The notes: generated from the letters alone by a model not told the origin. A stretch of DNA of 64,000 nt from Bradyrhizobium sp. WSM1417 (GCF_000515415.1 NZ_KI911783.1:5939831-6003830), one strand, 5' to 3'; shown: positions 30,617-40,026, counted from the stretch's first letter. A program made the numbers and translations.

Positions 30617-31633
30617 ATGAATGTCCCCTCGCTGCCCGCATCCCTCTCCGAGCCGGTGTCCACCGAGGGCGTCATCGCCGCCGGCGCCTATGTCGACGGC
30701 CGGCGTGTCGCTAATATCGCCATCAGCGAGGCCTCGAGCTGGCGGGCGAAGCCCGGCCACGTGGTCTGGATCGGGCTGCACGAGCCCGACATGGCGCTGC
30801 TCAGCGCGGTGCAGAAGCAGTTCGACCTGCACGAGCTCGCCATCGAGGACGCCAACCACGCCCATCAGCGACCGAAGATCGAGCAATATGGCGAGGCCCT
30901 GTTCATCGTGGCGCGTACCGCCCAACTGATCGAGGGCCGGATCGCCTTCGGCGAGACGCACATCTTCGTCGGAGAAGGCTATCTGGTCTCGGTGCGCCAC
31001 GGCGCCTCGACGTCGTACACGCCGGTGCGCGAACGCTGCGAAAGCTGCCCGCGCGCGCTCGCGCGCGGCGAGGACTACATCCTCTACGCCATCCTCGATT
31101 TCATCGTCGACAACTACTCGCCCGTGCTGGAGAGCATTCACGAAGAGGTCGAAAGCATCGAGGACGACGTGCTCTCCAAGGCGATCAGCAAGGCGCAGAT
31201 CGAACGGCTCTACATGCTGCGCCGCGACCTGCTGCGGCTCAGGACTGCAATCGGACCGCTGGTGGAGGTCTGCCGCCGGCTCGAGCATGACGAGCTGGCG
31301 ATGGTGCGCGCGACGATGCAGCCGCTGTTCCGCGACGTCACCGACCACGTCAGGAACATCCAGGAGCGGATCGATTCAATGCGCGAGGTGCTGGCCTTTG
31401 CCTTCGAAGCAAGCCTGCTGGTCGGCCAGGCCCAGGAGACGGCGGTCTCCAAGAAACTCGCCTCCTGGCTCGCGATCATCGCGATCCCGACCGCGCTTGC
31501 CGGCATCTACGGCATGAACTTCAAGCACATGCCGGAGCTGGACTGGGAGTACGGCTATTACACGCTGCTCGGCGTGATGCTGACGGCGTGCGGTGCGCTG
31601 TACTGGCGTTTTCGTCGGGTCGGATGGCTGTGA
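30617..31633 (+). CDS. corA: CorA-family magnesium/cobalt transporter
   Basis: A 338-residue protein with a long cytoplasmic N-terminal domain and two C-terminal membrane helices. The family's pore signature GMN is present in IYGMNFKHMPEL after the first helix. It carries divalent cations across the inner membrane. It lies between purS and purQ on the opposite strand, converging on purS with a 10-base gap. Confidence 0.93.
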   Translation: MNVPSLPASLSEPVSTEGVIAAGAYVDGRRVANIAISEASSWRAKPGHVVWIGLHEPDMALLSAVQKQFDLHELAIEDANHAHQRPKIEQYGEALFIVARTAQLIEGRIAFGETHIFVGEGYLVSVRHGASTSYTPVRERCESCPRALARGEDYILYAILDFIVDNYSPVLESIHEEVESIEDDVLSKAISKAQIERLYMLRRDLLRLRTAIGPLVEVCRRLEHDELAMVRATMQPLFRDVTDHVRNIQERIDSMREVLAFAFEASLLVGQAQETAVSKKLASWLAIIAIPTALAGIYGMNFKHMPELDWEYGYYTLLGVMLTACGALYWRFRRVGWL

Positions 31634-31643
31634 GCCATCCCGT

Positions 31644-31886
31644 TCACCCGATCAGCTCGACCCGATAATTCTCGATCACGGTGTTCGCCAGCAGCTTGTC
31701 GGCGGCGTCCTTCAACGCCGCCTCTGCCTTGGCCTTGTCCGCGCCGGCGAGCTCGATGTCGAACACCTTGCCTTGGCGAACGCTGGCGACGCCGTCGACG
31801 CCGAGCGACTTCAACGCACCCTCGATCGCCTTACCCTGCGGATCGAGGATGCCCGTTTTCAACGTAACGGTGACACGTGCCTTCAC
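31644..31886 (-). CDS. purS: Phosphoribosylformylglycinamidine synthase, PurS subunit
   Basis: An 80-residue small subunit that bridges PurL and PurQ. MKARVTVTLKTGILDPQGKA is the standard opening and LLANTVIENYRVEL the standard end. It begins at a GTG (31886) with GAGGG upstream, 12 bases after the purC stop codon, so purC-purS is an operon. Confidence 0.96.
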   Translation of the reverse strand: MKARVTVTLKTGILDPQGKAIEGALKSLGVDGVASVRQGKVFDIELAGADKAKAEAALKDAADKLLANTVIENYRVELIG

Positions 31887-31898
31887 GTCAGATCCCTC

Positions 31899-32666
31899 TT
31901 AGCTCTTCACCAGCACCGGGCCGGAACCGGCCGGACGCTCGTTCTCCATGAGAATGCCGAGACGCTTGGCGACTTCGGTATAGGCCTCGAGCAGCCCACC
32001 GAGATCCCTGCGGAAACGGTCCTTGTCGAGCTTCTCGTTCGACTTGATGTCCCACAGACGGCAGCTATCCGGCGAGATCTCGTCGGCGACGATGATCCGC
32101 ATCATGTCGTTCTCGAACAATCGGCCGCACTCCATCTTGAAGTCGACGAGTCGGATGCCGATGCCGAGGAAGAGACCGGTGAGGAAGTCGTTGACACGGA
32201 TGGCAAGCGCCATGATGTCGTCGATCTCCTGCGGTGTCGCCCACCCGAAAGCGGTGATGTGCTCTTCCGATACCATGGGGTCGTTGAGCTGGTCGTTCTT
32301 GTAATAGAACTCGATGATCGAGCGGGGCAGCTGCGTACCCTCCTCGATGCCGAGGCGCTGCGACAGCGAGCCGGCGGCAACGTTCCGCACCACCACTTCC
32401 AGCGGCACGATCTCGACTTCGCGAATCAACTGCTCGCGCATGTTGAGGCGGCGGATGAAATGGGTCGGCACCCCGATGTCATTGAGGTGCTGAAACAGGT
32501 ACTCCGAGATCCGGTTGTTGAGGACACCCTTGCCCTCGATCACCTGATGCTTTTTCGCATTGAACGCGGTGGCGTCATCCTTGAAGTGCTGGATCAGGGT
32601 ACCGGGCTCCGGGCCTTCGTAAAGAACCTTTGCCTTGCCTTCATAAATGCGACGCCGACGGCTCAT
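31899..32666 (-). CDS. purC: SAICAR synthase
   Basis: A 255-residue enzyme that joins CAIR and aspartate with ATP in purine synthesis. [20 protein letters not shown], the [10 protein letters not shown] loop and [12 protein letters not shown] are diagnostic. The ATG at 32666 matches the start usually given for this family. An in-frame ATG at 32696 adds ten residues, and a GGAG lies 13 bases before it, so that start remains possible. Confidence 0.95.
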   Translation of the reverse strand: MSRRRRIYEGKAKVLYEGPEPGTLIQHFKDDATAFNAKKHQVIEGKGVLNNRISEYLFQHLNDIGVPTHFIRRLNMREQLIREVEIVPLEVVVRNVAAGSLSQRLGIEEGTQLPRSIIEFYYKNDQLNDPMVSEEHITAFGWATPQEIDDIMALAIRVNDFLTGLFLGIGIRLVDFKMECGRLFENDMMRIIVADEISPDSCRLWDIKSNEKLDKDRFRRDLGGLLEAYTEVAKRLGILMENERPAGSGPVLVKS

Positions 32667-32975
32667 GGGGATGTACCGTGTTTTGTTGAAATCCATGTAT
32701 CTGGTGTGCTCCGGTTGACGAGACTACGACCCACAGCGGAGCTGCCGTGAACGGCCCGGAACCCCTGGAAACAGAACGGGAACCCAGCCCTAGGCAACCT
32801 ATCCGATTGGCCGTCCCAGCACAATCGATCCGGCCGTCCGGCATCAAACTTATACCGTCTTGCCTGCGGCTTAACGGCTCGTTGTTTTGCCGATTCGTGC
32901 CCCCTATCTAGGCATGCACCGGGGCTCTCGCAACGAGGGCCAGCCGGGTCCATTCAGCAGGGAATTGGAAAAGGC
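32667..32975. other. Divergent promoter region between purC and the DUF1476 gene
   Basis: This 309-base gap has no convincing open frame. It should hold the purC promoter on one strand and the DUF1476 promoter on the other. The second may be marked by CCCCTATCTAGG at 32901-32912 with TTGTTT 17 bases before TATCTA. No PurR-like operator or riboswitch was recognised. Confidence 0.5.
32901..32912 (+). promoter_or_regulatory. Second copy of CCCCTATCTAGG, possible -10 region
   Basis: It is identical to the element before egtB. TATCTA has TTGTTT 17 bases upstream (32882-32887), a fair sigma70-like pair for the DUF1476 gene, whose start is 64 bases downstream. Confidence 0.4.
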
Positions 32976-33299
32976 ATGAGCACGTTGGACAAGCGCGAGG
33001 AAGGCTTCGAGAAGAAGTTTGCCCTCGACGAGGAGCAGAAATTCAAGGCGGAAGCCCGCCGCAACCGGCTGCTCGGTCTGTGGGCGGCCGAAAAGCTCGG
33101 CATCAGCGGCGATGCCGCCACGGCCTATGCCAAGGAGGTGGTCGCGGCCGATTTCGAGGAAGCCGGTGACGCCGACGTCCTGCGCAAGGTCATGGCCGAT
33201 TTCGCCGCCAAGAACGTCGCCGTCACCGAACAGGCGATTCGCGCCAAGATGAACGAGCTGATCGCGGTGGCGGCGGCCGAGGTGAAGGCCGGGAAATAA
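32976..33299 (+). CDS. DUF1476 protein, F1-ATPase inhibitor zeta-subunit type
   Basis: A 107-residue, all-helical protein that is one DUF1476 domain: LDKREEGFEKKFALDEEQKF, then ARRNRLLGLWAAEKLG and VAADFEEAGDADVLRKV. In Paracoccus this family is the zeta subunit that blocks ATP hydrolysis by F1FO-ATPase, and the N-terminal charged helix is the inhibitory part. That role in this organism is inferred from family membership; members in other rhizobia may inhibit weakly. Confidence 0.88.
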   Translation: MSTLDKREEGFEKKFALDEEQKFKAEARRNRLLGLWAAEKLGISGDAATAYAKEVVAADFEEAGDADVLRKVMADFAAKNVAVTEQAIRAKMNELIAVAAAEVKAGK

Positions 33300-33309
33300 G
33301 GCGAAGCAT

Positions 33310-33346
33310 CATTCCGGGGCCACGTCTGCGACGCGCCCCCGGAATG
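33310..33346. terminator. Hairpin between the DUF1476 and cynS genes, possible terminator
   Basis: CATTCCGGGG pairs perfectly with CCCCGGAATG across 17 bases, between two convergent genes. No T-run follows on either side. It may be an intergenic repeat rather than a true terminator. Confidence 0.45.
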
Positions 33347-33354
33347 CCAACTAG

Positions 33355-33837
33355 CTATCCCTCCTTGAACCCGTATTCCGGCACGTTGCCGCTGGCGCCG
33401 TAATATTTGTACGGCAGGAATTTGCCGCTCATGGTGATCTTGACGCGGTCGCCCTTCGGGTTGGGCAGGCGCTCCATCACCATGTCGAAATCGATCGCCG
33501 ACATGATGCCGTCGCCGTACTCCTCCTCGATCAGCGCCTTCCAGGCCGGACCGTTGACCATGACCAGCTCGTAGAAGCGATAGATCAAAGGATCGGTCGG
33601 CGGCATCGGCATGCCGCGCATCGGCGTCTCGTTCAGCATCGCGGTCTCGGCCTTCGTCAGGCCGAAAAGTTCAGCGGCGTTTGCTGCCTGCGGCTTGGTC
33701 AATTTCATCTGGCCGAGGATCGCACCTGTTATCAGCACCTCGGAATAGCCGCCGATCTGCTCGCAGATATATTTCCAGGTCCAGCCCTTCTCGCGCTTGA
33801 TGTCGAGCAGCTTCTCGGTGAGGTCTTCGCGTTTCAT
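33355..33837 (-). CDS. cynS: Cyanase (cyanate hydratase)
   Basis: A 160-residue enzyme that turns cyanate and bicarbonate into ammonia and CO2. The N-terminal helical domain and the C-terminal catalytic domain are both complete, with the catalytic triad in YRFYE (R87, E90) and GIMSAIDF (S113). The ATG at 33837 has GGGAGA upstream. It is downstream of the ABC importer on the same strand, separated by 72 bases that contain a palindromic repeat, so the importer may bring in cyanate. Confidence 0.96.
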   Translation of the reverse strand: MKREDLTEKLLDIKREKGWTWKYICEQIGGYSEVLITGAILGQMKLTKPQAANAAELFGLTKAETAMLNETPMRGMPMPPTDPLIYRFYELVMVNGPAWKALIEEEYGDGIMSAIDFDMVMERLPNPKGDRVKITMSGKFLPYKYYGASGNVPEYGFKEG

Positions 33838-33857
33838 GTCAGGGTCTCCCTTCAAAA

Positions 33858-33900
33858 GCATGATCCGGAAAAGTGTGAAGCGGTTTTCCCTAGATCATGC
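33858..33900. repeat. GCATGATC...GATCATGC palindromic repeat
   Basis: GCATGATCCGGAAAA is mirrored by TTTTCCCTAGATCATGC. This element type is widespread between genes in Bradyrhizobium and relatives. Here it separates cynS from the ABC ATPase gene and might attenuate or process the transcript. Confidence 0.65.
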
Positions 33901-33909
33901 GTCTCCAAA

Positions 33910-34833
33910 TTAGGCAGTCAGCCCGGGACTGGTCCCGGGTATCCAGGTCTGTCGTTGCTCGTCGCCACCGGACGCGACGGTCAGTCCGGGCTTGCCGATA
34001 TGCACCACCGGCACATTGCGCGGATCGTGGCCGGGCGTCTCGGCTGCGAAAGTCTTGCTGCGCGTCACCAGGAAATCGACGATGTGGTTGCGCAGCGCGT
34101 AGTACAGCGGATGGCGGTGCAAATCGGTGCGGCCGCGGTCCCTCGGCAGCGGGTTCTCGACAACTTCCGCCAGCACCGCGCCGGGACCGTTGGTCATCAG
34201 GAAGATCTTGTCGGCGAGATAGATCGCCTCGTCGACGTCATGGGTGATCATGAACGCGGTCTGCCCGGTCTCGAGACAGATGCGCCGCACCTCGTCCTGC
34301 AGCGTGCCGCGCGTCAGCGCGTCGAGTGCCGAGAACGGCTCGTCCATCAGCATCATCTTTGGCGTAATGGAGAGCGCACGCGCGATGCCGACGCGCTGCT
34401 TCATGCCGCCGGAAAGCTCGGAAGGTCGCTTGTGTTCCGAACCCGTCAGGCCGACGAGATCGATGAACGTCTGCGCATGCGCCTTCACCTTGGCGCGATT
34501 CCAGCTCCGCCATTTCGAGCTCACGGCGTAGGCAACGTTGCCGAGCACGGTGCGCCAGGGCAGCAGCGCGTGGCTTTGGAAGATCACGGCGCGATCGAGG
34601 CTCGTCCCTGAAATGGCCTGCCCGTCAACGATCACCGCGCCCTCGCTCGGCGCGTCGAGGCCGGCGAGGATGTTGAGCACCGTGGTCTTGCCGCAGCCGG
34701 AATGGCCGATCACGCAGCAGAACTCACCGCGCGCCATCGACAGCCACAGATTCTCGAAGATCGTCGTTGTCGCGCCGCCCGCGCCCGGGTAGCGCTTTGC
34801 GATGGCTTCGATGGAGATGAATTTTTCGGTCAC
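33910..34833 (-). CDS. ABC importer ATPase, nitrate/cyanate/sulfonate class
   Basis: A 307-residue ATPase with Walker A GHSGCGKTT, signature LSGGMKQR, Walker B MLMDEPFSALD and switch His in MITHDVDEA. The sequence is of the NrtD/SsuB/TauB group. About 50 residues after the core have no recognised domain. It starts four bases after the permease stop, so the two are co-translated. Confidence 0.92.
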   Translation of the reverse strand: MTEKFISIEAIAKRYPGAGGATTTIFENLWLSMARGEFCCVIGHSGCGKTTVLNILAGLDAPSEGAVIVDGQAISGTSLDRAVIFQSHALLPWRTVLGNVAYAVSSKWRSWNRAKVKAHAQTFIDLVGLTGSEHKRPSELSGGMKQRVGIARALSITPKMMLMDEPFSALDALTRGTLQDEVRRICLETGQTAFMITHDVDEAIYLADKIFLMTNGPGAVLAEVVENPLPRDRGRTDLHRHPLYYALRNHIVDFLVTRSKTFAAETPGHDPRNVPVVHIGKPGLTVASGGDEQRQTWIPGTSPGLTA

Positions 34834-34837
34834 GGCC

Positions 34838-35677
34838 CTACTCCGGAAACGTGACCATGCGCGTGAAACGCGCGAGGATCTGGTCGAGCAGCATGCCGAC
34901 CACCCCGATCAGGAGGATCGCGATGATCACATTGGTGATCGACAAATTGTTCCACTCGTTCCAGACGAAATAGCCGATGCCGGTGCCGCCGACGAGCATT
35001 TCGGCGGCGACGATCACGAGCCAGGCGATGCCGATCGAGATGCGCATGCCGGTCAAAATCGTCGGCGCCGCTGCCGGCAGGATCACGGTGAAGGCGCGCC
35101 TGATGGTTCCGACCTCGAGCGTTCGCGCGACGTTGATCCATTCCTTGCGTACGCTCGCGACCCCGAACACGGTGTTGAGCAGCATCGGCCAGATCGAGCA
35201 GATGAAGATGACGAAGATCGCGGAGATCGAGGAATCCTTGATGGTGTAGAGCGCGAGCGGCATCCACGCCAGCGGCGAGATCGGCTTCAGCACCTGGATG
35301 AAGGGATCGAGCGCCTTACTCAGCAGCGGCGACATGCCGATCAGGAAACCGAGCGGGATGGCGACCAGCACGGCGAGCAGATAGCCGGCGCCGACGCGCG
35401 CGATCGAGTAGCCGAGCTGGATGCCGAGCCCCTTGTCGTTAGGTCCGTTATCGTAGAACGGCCTCCTCACATGCTCCCAGAGTTTTGCGCCGACGTCGAG
35501 CGGCCCGGGCATGGCGGATTTGCCCTGGGTCGCGGTCAGGCCCATCAGCTTGGCGTATTCCGGGCTCATCGTAGCCACCGGTGCGGTCGAGCGCACGGCG
35601 AGATGCCAGACGCCAAGGAACGCGACGAGCAGCACGATCGAGACCAGGCCGGCGCGGACGCGAAGCGACGAGGTCAC
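34838..35677 (-). CDS. ABC importer permease, nitrate/cyanate/sulfonate class
   Basis: A 279-residue membrane protein with a first helix near residue 10-25 and about five more from 95 onwards. The cytoplasmic loop with RTLEVGTIRRAFTVILPAAAP is the EAA-type contact with the ATPase, and GIAWLVIVAAEML is typical of NrtB/SsuC permeases. It starts at GTG 35677, overlapping the binding-protein stop in a GTGA arrangement, with AGGAAGG upstream. Confidence 0.92.
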   Translation of the reverse strand: MTSSLRVRAGLVSIVLLVAFLGVWHLAVRSTAPVATMSPEYAKLMGLTATQGKSAMPGPLDVGAKLWEHVRRPFYDNGPNDKGLGIQLGYSIARVGAGYLLAVLVAIPLGFLIGMSPLLSKALDPFIQVLKPISPLAWMPLALYTIKDSSISAIFVIFICSIWPMLLNTVFGVASVRKEWINVARTLEVGTIRRAFTVILPAAAPTILTGMRISIGIAWLVIVAAEMLVGGTGIGYFVWNEWNNLSITNVIIAILLIGVVGMLLDQILARFTRMVTFPE

Positions 35678-37053
35678 GACGCCTTCCTGATCTTGAAGCC
35701 CGCCAAGTAATCCTCCGGCTTGGCAGGATCGAAAGTCTTGCCCATCACCGCGAACGATTTGTAGCTGCCGGCTGGCGGCGCCAGGCCCATCTCGGTCATC
35801 AGCTTCCTGGTGTCGGTGGCGAGATACACCTGCTCGGCAACCGCCTTGTAGTCGACGTCGCCCTTGATCTGGCCCCAGCGCTTCATCTGCGTCAGCATCC
35901 ACACCGCGAAGGACTGCCAGGGGAACGGGTCGAAATCGACGCGCTTTTCATCCGTCTTCACGCCGCCGAGGCCATCGGCATAGGTGCCGGTCAGGACCTG
36001 TTCCAGCACCGTGACCGGCGCGTTGATGTAGTTCGCCGGCGCGATCGCCTCGGCGATCTGCTTGCGATTCTCCGCCTTCGACGCATAGGCGGTGGCATCG
36101 ACGATCGCGCGCGTCAGCGCGGCAAAGCTGTTCGGCGCCGTCGTGATGAACTCGCGGCTGGCGGCGAAGCTGCAGCAGGGATGTCCGTCCCAGATTTCCT
36201 TGGACAAGAGATGCATGAAGCCGACGCCGTCATAGATCGCGCGCTGGCAGATGTTGTCGGGCGCGAGGAAGCCGTCGATGTTGTCGGCGCGCAGGTTTGC
36301 CACCATTTCCGGCGGCGGTACCGAACGCAGCTGCACGTCGGCGTCGGGGTCGATCCCGTGTTCGGCGAGATAGTAGCGCAGCAGATAATTGTGCATGGAA
36401 TAGTCGAAGGGGATGGCGAACTTCATGCCCTTCCAGTCCTTCGGGTCGCGCTTGTCCTTGTGCTTGCTCGCCAGCACGATGCCCTGGCCGTTGATGTTCT
36501 CGATCGCGGGCACCGCGAACGGAATGGCGTTGGCACCCAAGCCAAGCGAAATCGCGAGCGGCATCGGCGCCAGCATGTGCGCGGCGTCGTATTCCTTGTT
36601 GATGGTCTTGTCGCGGATCACGGCCCAGCCCGCCGTCTTGACCACGTCGACGTTGAGGCCGTGCTTGGCATAGAAGCCCAGCGGCGCCGCCATGATGATC
36701 GGCGTGGCGCAGGTGATCGGGATGAAGCCGACCTTGAGGTCCTTCTTTTCCGGCGCGCCGGCTTGCGCAAAGACTTCGGTGGCGGTCTGAAGCGGGAAGA
36801 ACTGCGACAGCGCGGCCAGCGCGGTTGAGGCACCGACCGACTTCAGGAATGCGCGCCGCGCAACGTCCTGCGGAAACATCGCGCGCATCACGGCAGAGGC
36901 GACCACGCCCTCGTAGCGCTTCTCCTCGCTCTCGACGGGATCACAGCGCAATGCGGTGGCCTGCTCGTGCTCAGCCGCGGATTGATGCTGACCACAGGCA
37001 CAGCCGGCTCGCAGGTTGCGATCGGGATCAAACGGATTGTCGAAAGTGGACAT
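35674..37053 (-). CDS. CmpA/NrtA-type ABC substrate-binding protein with Cys-rich N-terminal extension
   Basis: A 459-residue protein. A canonical twin-arginine signal (RRAFLKSVGAS at about 66-76) lies unusually far in, after a 60-residue extension containing AGCACGQHQSAAEH and an RCDP, which could bind metal or a cluster. The mature part (KVGFIPITCATPIIMAAPLGF onward) matches the NrtA/CmpA family that binds nitrate, bicarbonate, cyanate or related small solutes. It is the first gene of the importer-cyanase group and has a sigma54 promoter 35 bases upstream of its ATG. The ligand is not known. Confidence 0.88.
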   Translation of the reverse strand: MSTFDNPFDPDRNLRAGCACGQHQSAAEHEQATALRCDPVESEEKRYEGVVASAVMRAMFPQDVARRAFLKSVGASTALAALSQFFPLQTATEVFAQAGAPEKKDLKVGFIPITCATPIIMAAPLGFYAKHGLNVDVVKTAGWAVIRDKTINKEYDAAHMLAPMPLAISLGLGANAIPFAVPAIENINGQGIVLASKHKDKRDPKDWKGMKFAIPFDYSMHNYLLRYYLAEHGIDPDADVQLRSVPPPEMVANLRADNIDGFLAPDNICQRAIYDGVGFMHLLSKEIWDGHPCCSFAASREFITTAPNSFAALTRAIVDATAYASKAENRKQIAEAIAPANYINAPVTVLEQVLTGTYADGLGGVKTDEKRVDFDPFPWQSFAVWMLTQMKRWGQIKGDVDYKAVAEQVYLATDTRKLMTEMGLAPPAGSYKSFAVMGKTFDPAKPEDYLAGFKIRKAS

Positions 37054-37087
37054 CGGACCTCCTGCGCGTCATTGCGAGGAGAATTAC

Positions 37088-37102
37088 GCAAGGAGCATGC
37101 CA
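37088..37102 (-). promoter_or_regulatory. Sigma54 (-24/-12) promoter of the ABC importer operon
   Basis: On the minus strand the bases read TGGCATGCTCCTTGC. GG and GC are exactly 12 bases apart, as sigma54 RNA polymerase needs, and only one base departs from TGGCACG-N4-TTGC. The predicted start of transcription is near 37076, 23 bases before the ATG, with AGGAGG between. Confidence 0.8.
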
Positions 37103-37161
37103 TCACCTTCAGGCCGGCCAGTGCCTTGATGACGCAGCACTTTCACTCGCACTTGGTCATT

Positions 37162-37211
37162 ACGAAAATTCGTGATAAACGATATTTCGTAGTTGAATAA
37201 CGAGATTTCGT
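37162..37211. promoter_or_regulatory. Three copies of an ACGA-N4-TCGT palindrome (likely activator-binding sites)
   Basis: The copies are ACGAAAATTCGT (37162-37173), ACGATATTTCGT (37179-37190) and ACGAGATTTCGT (37200-37211), spaced 17 and 21 bases apart. They lie about 86-135 bases upstream of the predicted sigma54 start of the importer operon, the normal distance for enhancer sites. The last copy ends one base before the ATG of the divergent activator gene, so binding there could also repress that gene. Confidence 0.75.
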
Positions 37212-37212
37212 A

Positions 37213-39141
37213 ATGGCAACGACGCCAATACTTGCCCACGACGATGTGGCCCCGAGCATCGATCCGCGCGTCGCGGCTTTCGAATCCTCGGTCGAAGCGA
37301 CGCTGCTGATCGACCCCTTCGGCGACCAGATCGTCGATGCCAATCCCGCCGCATGCGCCCTGCTCGGCTACGACCGCGCGCTGCTGCGCCAGACCAGGGC
37401 GAGCACGCTGCATGCCGGTGAGCTTCCGGCGCTGACCGTGTTCACCCAGGCCGTGCTGCACAAGGGCGCCTACTGGACCACGGCGCTCAACCCGCGCCAT
37501 GCCACCGGGCAAAATCTCCGGCTCGAATATGCGGGAAGCGTCCTGCCCCATGACGGGCGCACGCTGGTCCAGCTCACCCTCACCGATCTCGAAGCGCGCC
37601 GCCGCCGCAATGTCGATGCCGCAGCTGAAGACCACATGCGCAGCGGCATCTCGACCTGGCAGCGGGTCGAGCGCGTATTCCAGGACATCGAGCGCGAGAA
37701 CCAGCTGATCCTGCGCGCCGCCGGCGAAGGCATTTACGGCGTCAACGCGGAAGGAAAGACCACCTTCGTGAACCCCGCCGCCGAGCGGATGCTGGGCTGG
37801 ACGGCCGAGGAGCTGGTCGGCAAGGAAATCCATCCCATCATGCACCACACCCACCATGACGGGCGGCACTATCACAACCATGATTGCCCGATCTACGCGG
37901 CGTTCCGCGACGGCGCCGTGCACCAGGTCGACGGTGAGGTGTTCTGGCGCAAGGACGGCTCGCCGGCCTGGGTCGAATACACCTCCACGCCGATCCGCGA
38001 TCGCGGCGTGGTGGTCGGCGCCGTCGTGGTGTTTCGCGACGTCAGCCAGCGCCGCGAGGCCGACGAGAAGCTGCACGCCGCGCTGGCCGAGGTCGATCGC
38101 CTCCGCGAGCGGCTCGAGCTCGAAAACGCCTACCTCCAGGAAGAAATCCGCATCGAGACCAATCCGCGCGGCATCATCGGTGGCAGCGAGGCGATCCAGA
38201 CGACGCTGCGCCAGGTCAAGCTGGTGGCGCCGACCAGCGCGGCGGTGATGATCACCGGGGAATCCGGCACCGGCAAGGAGCTGATCGCGCGCGCCATACA
38301 CGAGGATTCTACCCGCAGAGACCGGCCGCTGATCCGCGTCAACTGCGCCGCGATCCCGCGCGAACTGTTCGAAAGCGAATTCTTCGGCCATGTCCGCGGC
38401 GCCTTCACCGGCGCGACGCGCGACCGCATCGGCCGCTTCGAGCTTGCCGATGGCGGCACGCTGTTCCTCGACGAGGTCGGCGAGATCCCGCTCGAATTGC
38501 AAGGCAAGCTGCTGCGCGTGTTGCAGGAGGGCAATTTCGAGCGCGTCGGCCAAGAGCGCACCCGCGCGGTCGACGTCCGCGTCATCGCCGCCACCAATCG
38601 CGACCTCAAGCAGGAGGTGCAGCGCGGCCGTTTTCGCGAGGACCTCTACTTCCGCCTCAACGTGTTTCCGATCGAGACGGTGCCCCTGCGCGAACGGCGC
38701 GAGGACATTCCTCTGCTCGCCCAGCATTTTCTCACGCGCGAGAGCAAGGCGCTGAAATCGAATCTGCGGCTGTCGGAAGGCGATGCGCGGCGGCTCGCTC
38801 GCTACGACTGGCCCGGCAATGTCCGCGAACTCCAGAACGTGATCGAGCGCGCCGCGATCCTGTCGCAGAACGGCCGTTTGCGGATTGATCTGCCCGACTC
38901 CTCTGGCACGCAGACCCCAGCTGGCGCCACGCGGCAGAAGGCTGACGCGCGGCCCGCTGTGATGACGTCATCCGAAATGCGCGACCACGAGCGCGCCAAC
39001 ATCCTGGCCGCGCTCGAGAGCTGCGCCGGAAAAGTGTTCGGCCCCGGTGGTGCGGCCGAGATGCTCGACATCAAGCCGACCACGCTGGCCTCGCGAATCA
39101 AGGCGCTGGGAATCGCGCCCCGTCCGCGGGCCGGCGGCTAG
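37213..39141 (+). CDS. Sigma54-dependent activator with PAS sensors (PAS-AAA-Fis)
   Basis: A 642-residue enhancer-binding protein. Two PAS regions (about 18-130 and 165-285, the second with the His-rich [16 protein letters not shown]) are followed by an AAA+ domain with Walker A GESGTGKE and the sigma54-contact loop GAFTGA (396-401), then a C-terminal Fis-type helix-turn-helix ([20 protein letters not shown]). There is no receiver domain, so it probably senses a ligand or redox state through PAS. It lies between two outward-facing operons that both carry sigma54 promoters, and three palindromes sit just before its own start codon. Confidence 0.95.
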   Translation: MATTPILAHDDVAPSIDPRVAAFESSVEATLLIDPFGDQIVDANPAACALLGYDRALLRQTRASTLHAGELPALTVFTQAVLHKGAYWTTALNPRHATGQNLRLEYAGSVLPHDGRTLVQLTLTDLEARRRRNVDAAAEDHMRSGISTWQRVERVFQDIERENQLILRAAGEGIYGVNAEGKTTFVNPAAERMLGWTAEELVGKEIHPIMHHTHHDGRHYHNHDCPIYAAFRDGAVHQVDGEVFWRKDGSPAWVEYTSTPIRDRGVVVGAVVVFRDVSQRREADEKLHAALAEVDRLRERLELENAYLQEEIRIETNPRGIIGGSEAIQTTLRQVKLVAPTSAAVMITGESGTGKELIARAIHEDSTRRDRPLIRVNCAAIPRELFESEFFGHVRGAFTGATRDRIGRFELADGGTLFLDEVGEIPLELQGKLLRVLQEGNFERVGQERTRAVDVRVIAATNRDLKQEVQRGRFREDLYFRLNVFPIETVPLRERREDIPLLAQHFLTRESKALKSNLRLSEGDARRLARYDWPGNVRELQNVIERAAILSQNGRLRIDLPDSSGTQTPAGATRQKADARPAVMTSSEMRDHERANILAALESCAGKVFGPGGAAEMLDIKPTTLASRIKALGIAPRPRAGG

Positions 39142-39147
39142 CGGCGA

Positions 39148-40026
39148 TCACGCCGCCTTGGTCGTCACCTCCGATGCGATCGGCAATCCCTGCTCGATCG
39201 GCAGCGACGGATCGCGCGACCATTCGTTCCAGGAGCCGAAATACATCCGCACGTCCTTCACGCCGGCGTTCTTGAGCGCCAGGAACGTGTTCGAGGCGCG
39301 AGCCCCCTTGAAGCAGTAGAGATAGACCGGCGTGGAGGGCGAGATGCCGACCGTGGCGCATTCCGCCAGGATCTCGTCCTTGGATTTGAAGCGCGGTCCC
39401 TCGGCGGTCGGCTTCATCATGCGATACCATTCCAGCCACACCGCACCGGGAATGCGGCCCTTGCGCGGGCAGAAATCCTTCCCATAAGGCGACGAGCTGT
39501 CGCCGATCCACTCGTCGACGTCGCGCACGTCGAGGATGGCGACACCCGGCTTGCCGACGGCCGCCAGCATGGTCTTGGCGTCGATCAGGATCTCACCCGC
39601 TTCAGGCACGAGTCCGAACGACGCCTTCACCGGCGCCGGGACATCCTTCGTCACCGGAAGACCTGCGGCCACCCAGGCATCGAAGCCACCATGCAGCACC
39701 TTGATCTTGGGATAGCCGAGCATGGTGAGCAGGTAGTAGCCGCGGCAGGACTGGCCGAAGCCGGAGTTCATCGACTGCTCGTAGATCACGGCTGTTTCCT
39801 TGCCGGACAGGCCCGCGCCGCCAAAGGCGTCGGCGAATTTGGTCTTCAGCTCGGCCATTCCCTCCGGAGTCGAGGTCGCAAGAAACGTGAATATCTCATG
39901 CACGTTCACGGCATTGGGAAGGTGCCCGGCGCCATAGGTGTCGGGGTTGCGGGTGTCGATTACGACACAGGGCTCGGTCTTCAAGAGATCGGCAAGTTCG
40001 CTGGCAGAGATCAGAACGTCCGTCAT
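39148..40026 (-). CDS. Two-domain sulfurtransferase (rhodanese family)
   Basis: A 292-residue protein with two rhodanese domains. The first (about 1-130) is likely inactive; the second has the active-site loop YCFKGARAS with the persulfide Cys. Relatives move sulfur from thiosulfate or mercaptopyruvate to a thiophilic acceptor such as cyanide. GGAGAG precedes the ATG at 40026. It is the last gene of an OsmC / flavoprotein / sulfurtransferase group and converges on the sigma54 activator gene with six bases between. Confidence 0.9.
   Translation of the reverse strand: MTDVLISASELADLLKTEPCVVIDTRNPDTYGAGHLPNAVNVHEIFTFLATSTPEGMAELKTKFADAFGGAGLSGKETAVIYEQSMNSGFGQSCRGYYLLTMLGYPKIKVLHGGFDAWVAAGLPVTKDVPAPVKASFGLVPEAGEILIDAKTMLAAVGKPGVAILDVRDVDEWIGDSSSPYGKDFCPRKGRIPGAVWLEWYRMMKPTAEGPRFKSKDEILAECATVGISPSTPVYLYCFKGARASNTFLALKNAGVKDVRMYFGSWNEWSRDPSLPIEQGLPIASEVTTKAA

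Noticed and set aside
28783..30675. A single 630-residue fusion of the TTT receptor with upstream sequence
   Set aside because: The upstream part is purQ in another frame. The receptor has its own signal peptide and a GTG start overlapping the purQ stop.
37084..38727. A 547-residue minus-strand open frame
   Set aside because: It is antisense to the sigma54 activator gene and would cross the sigma54 promoter region. No recognisable domain.
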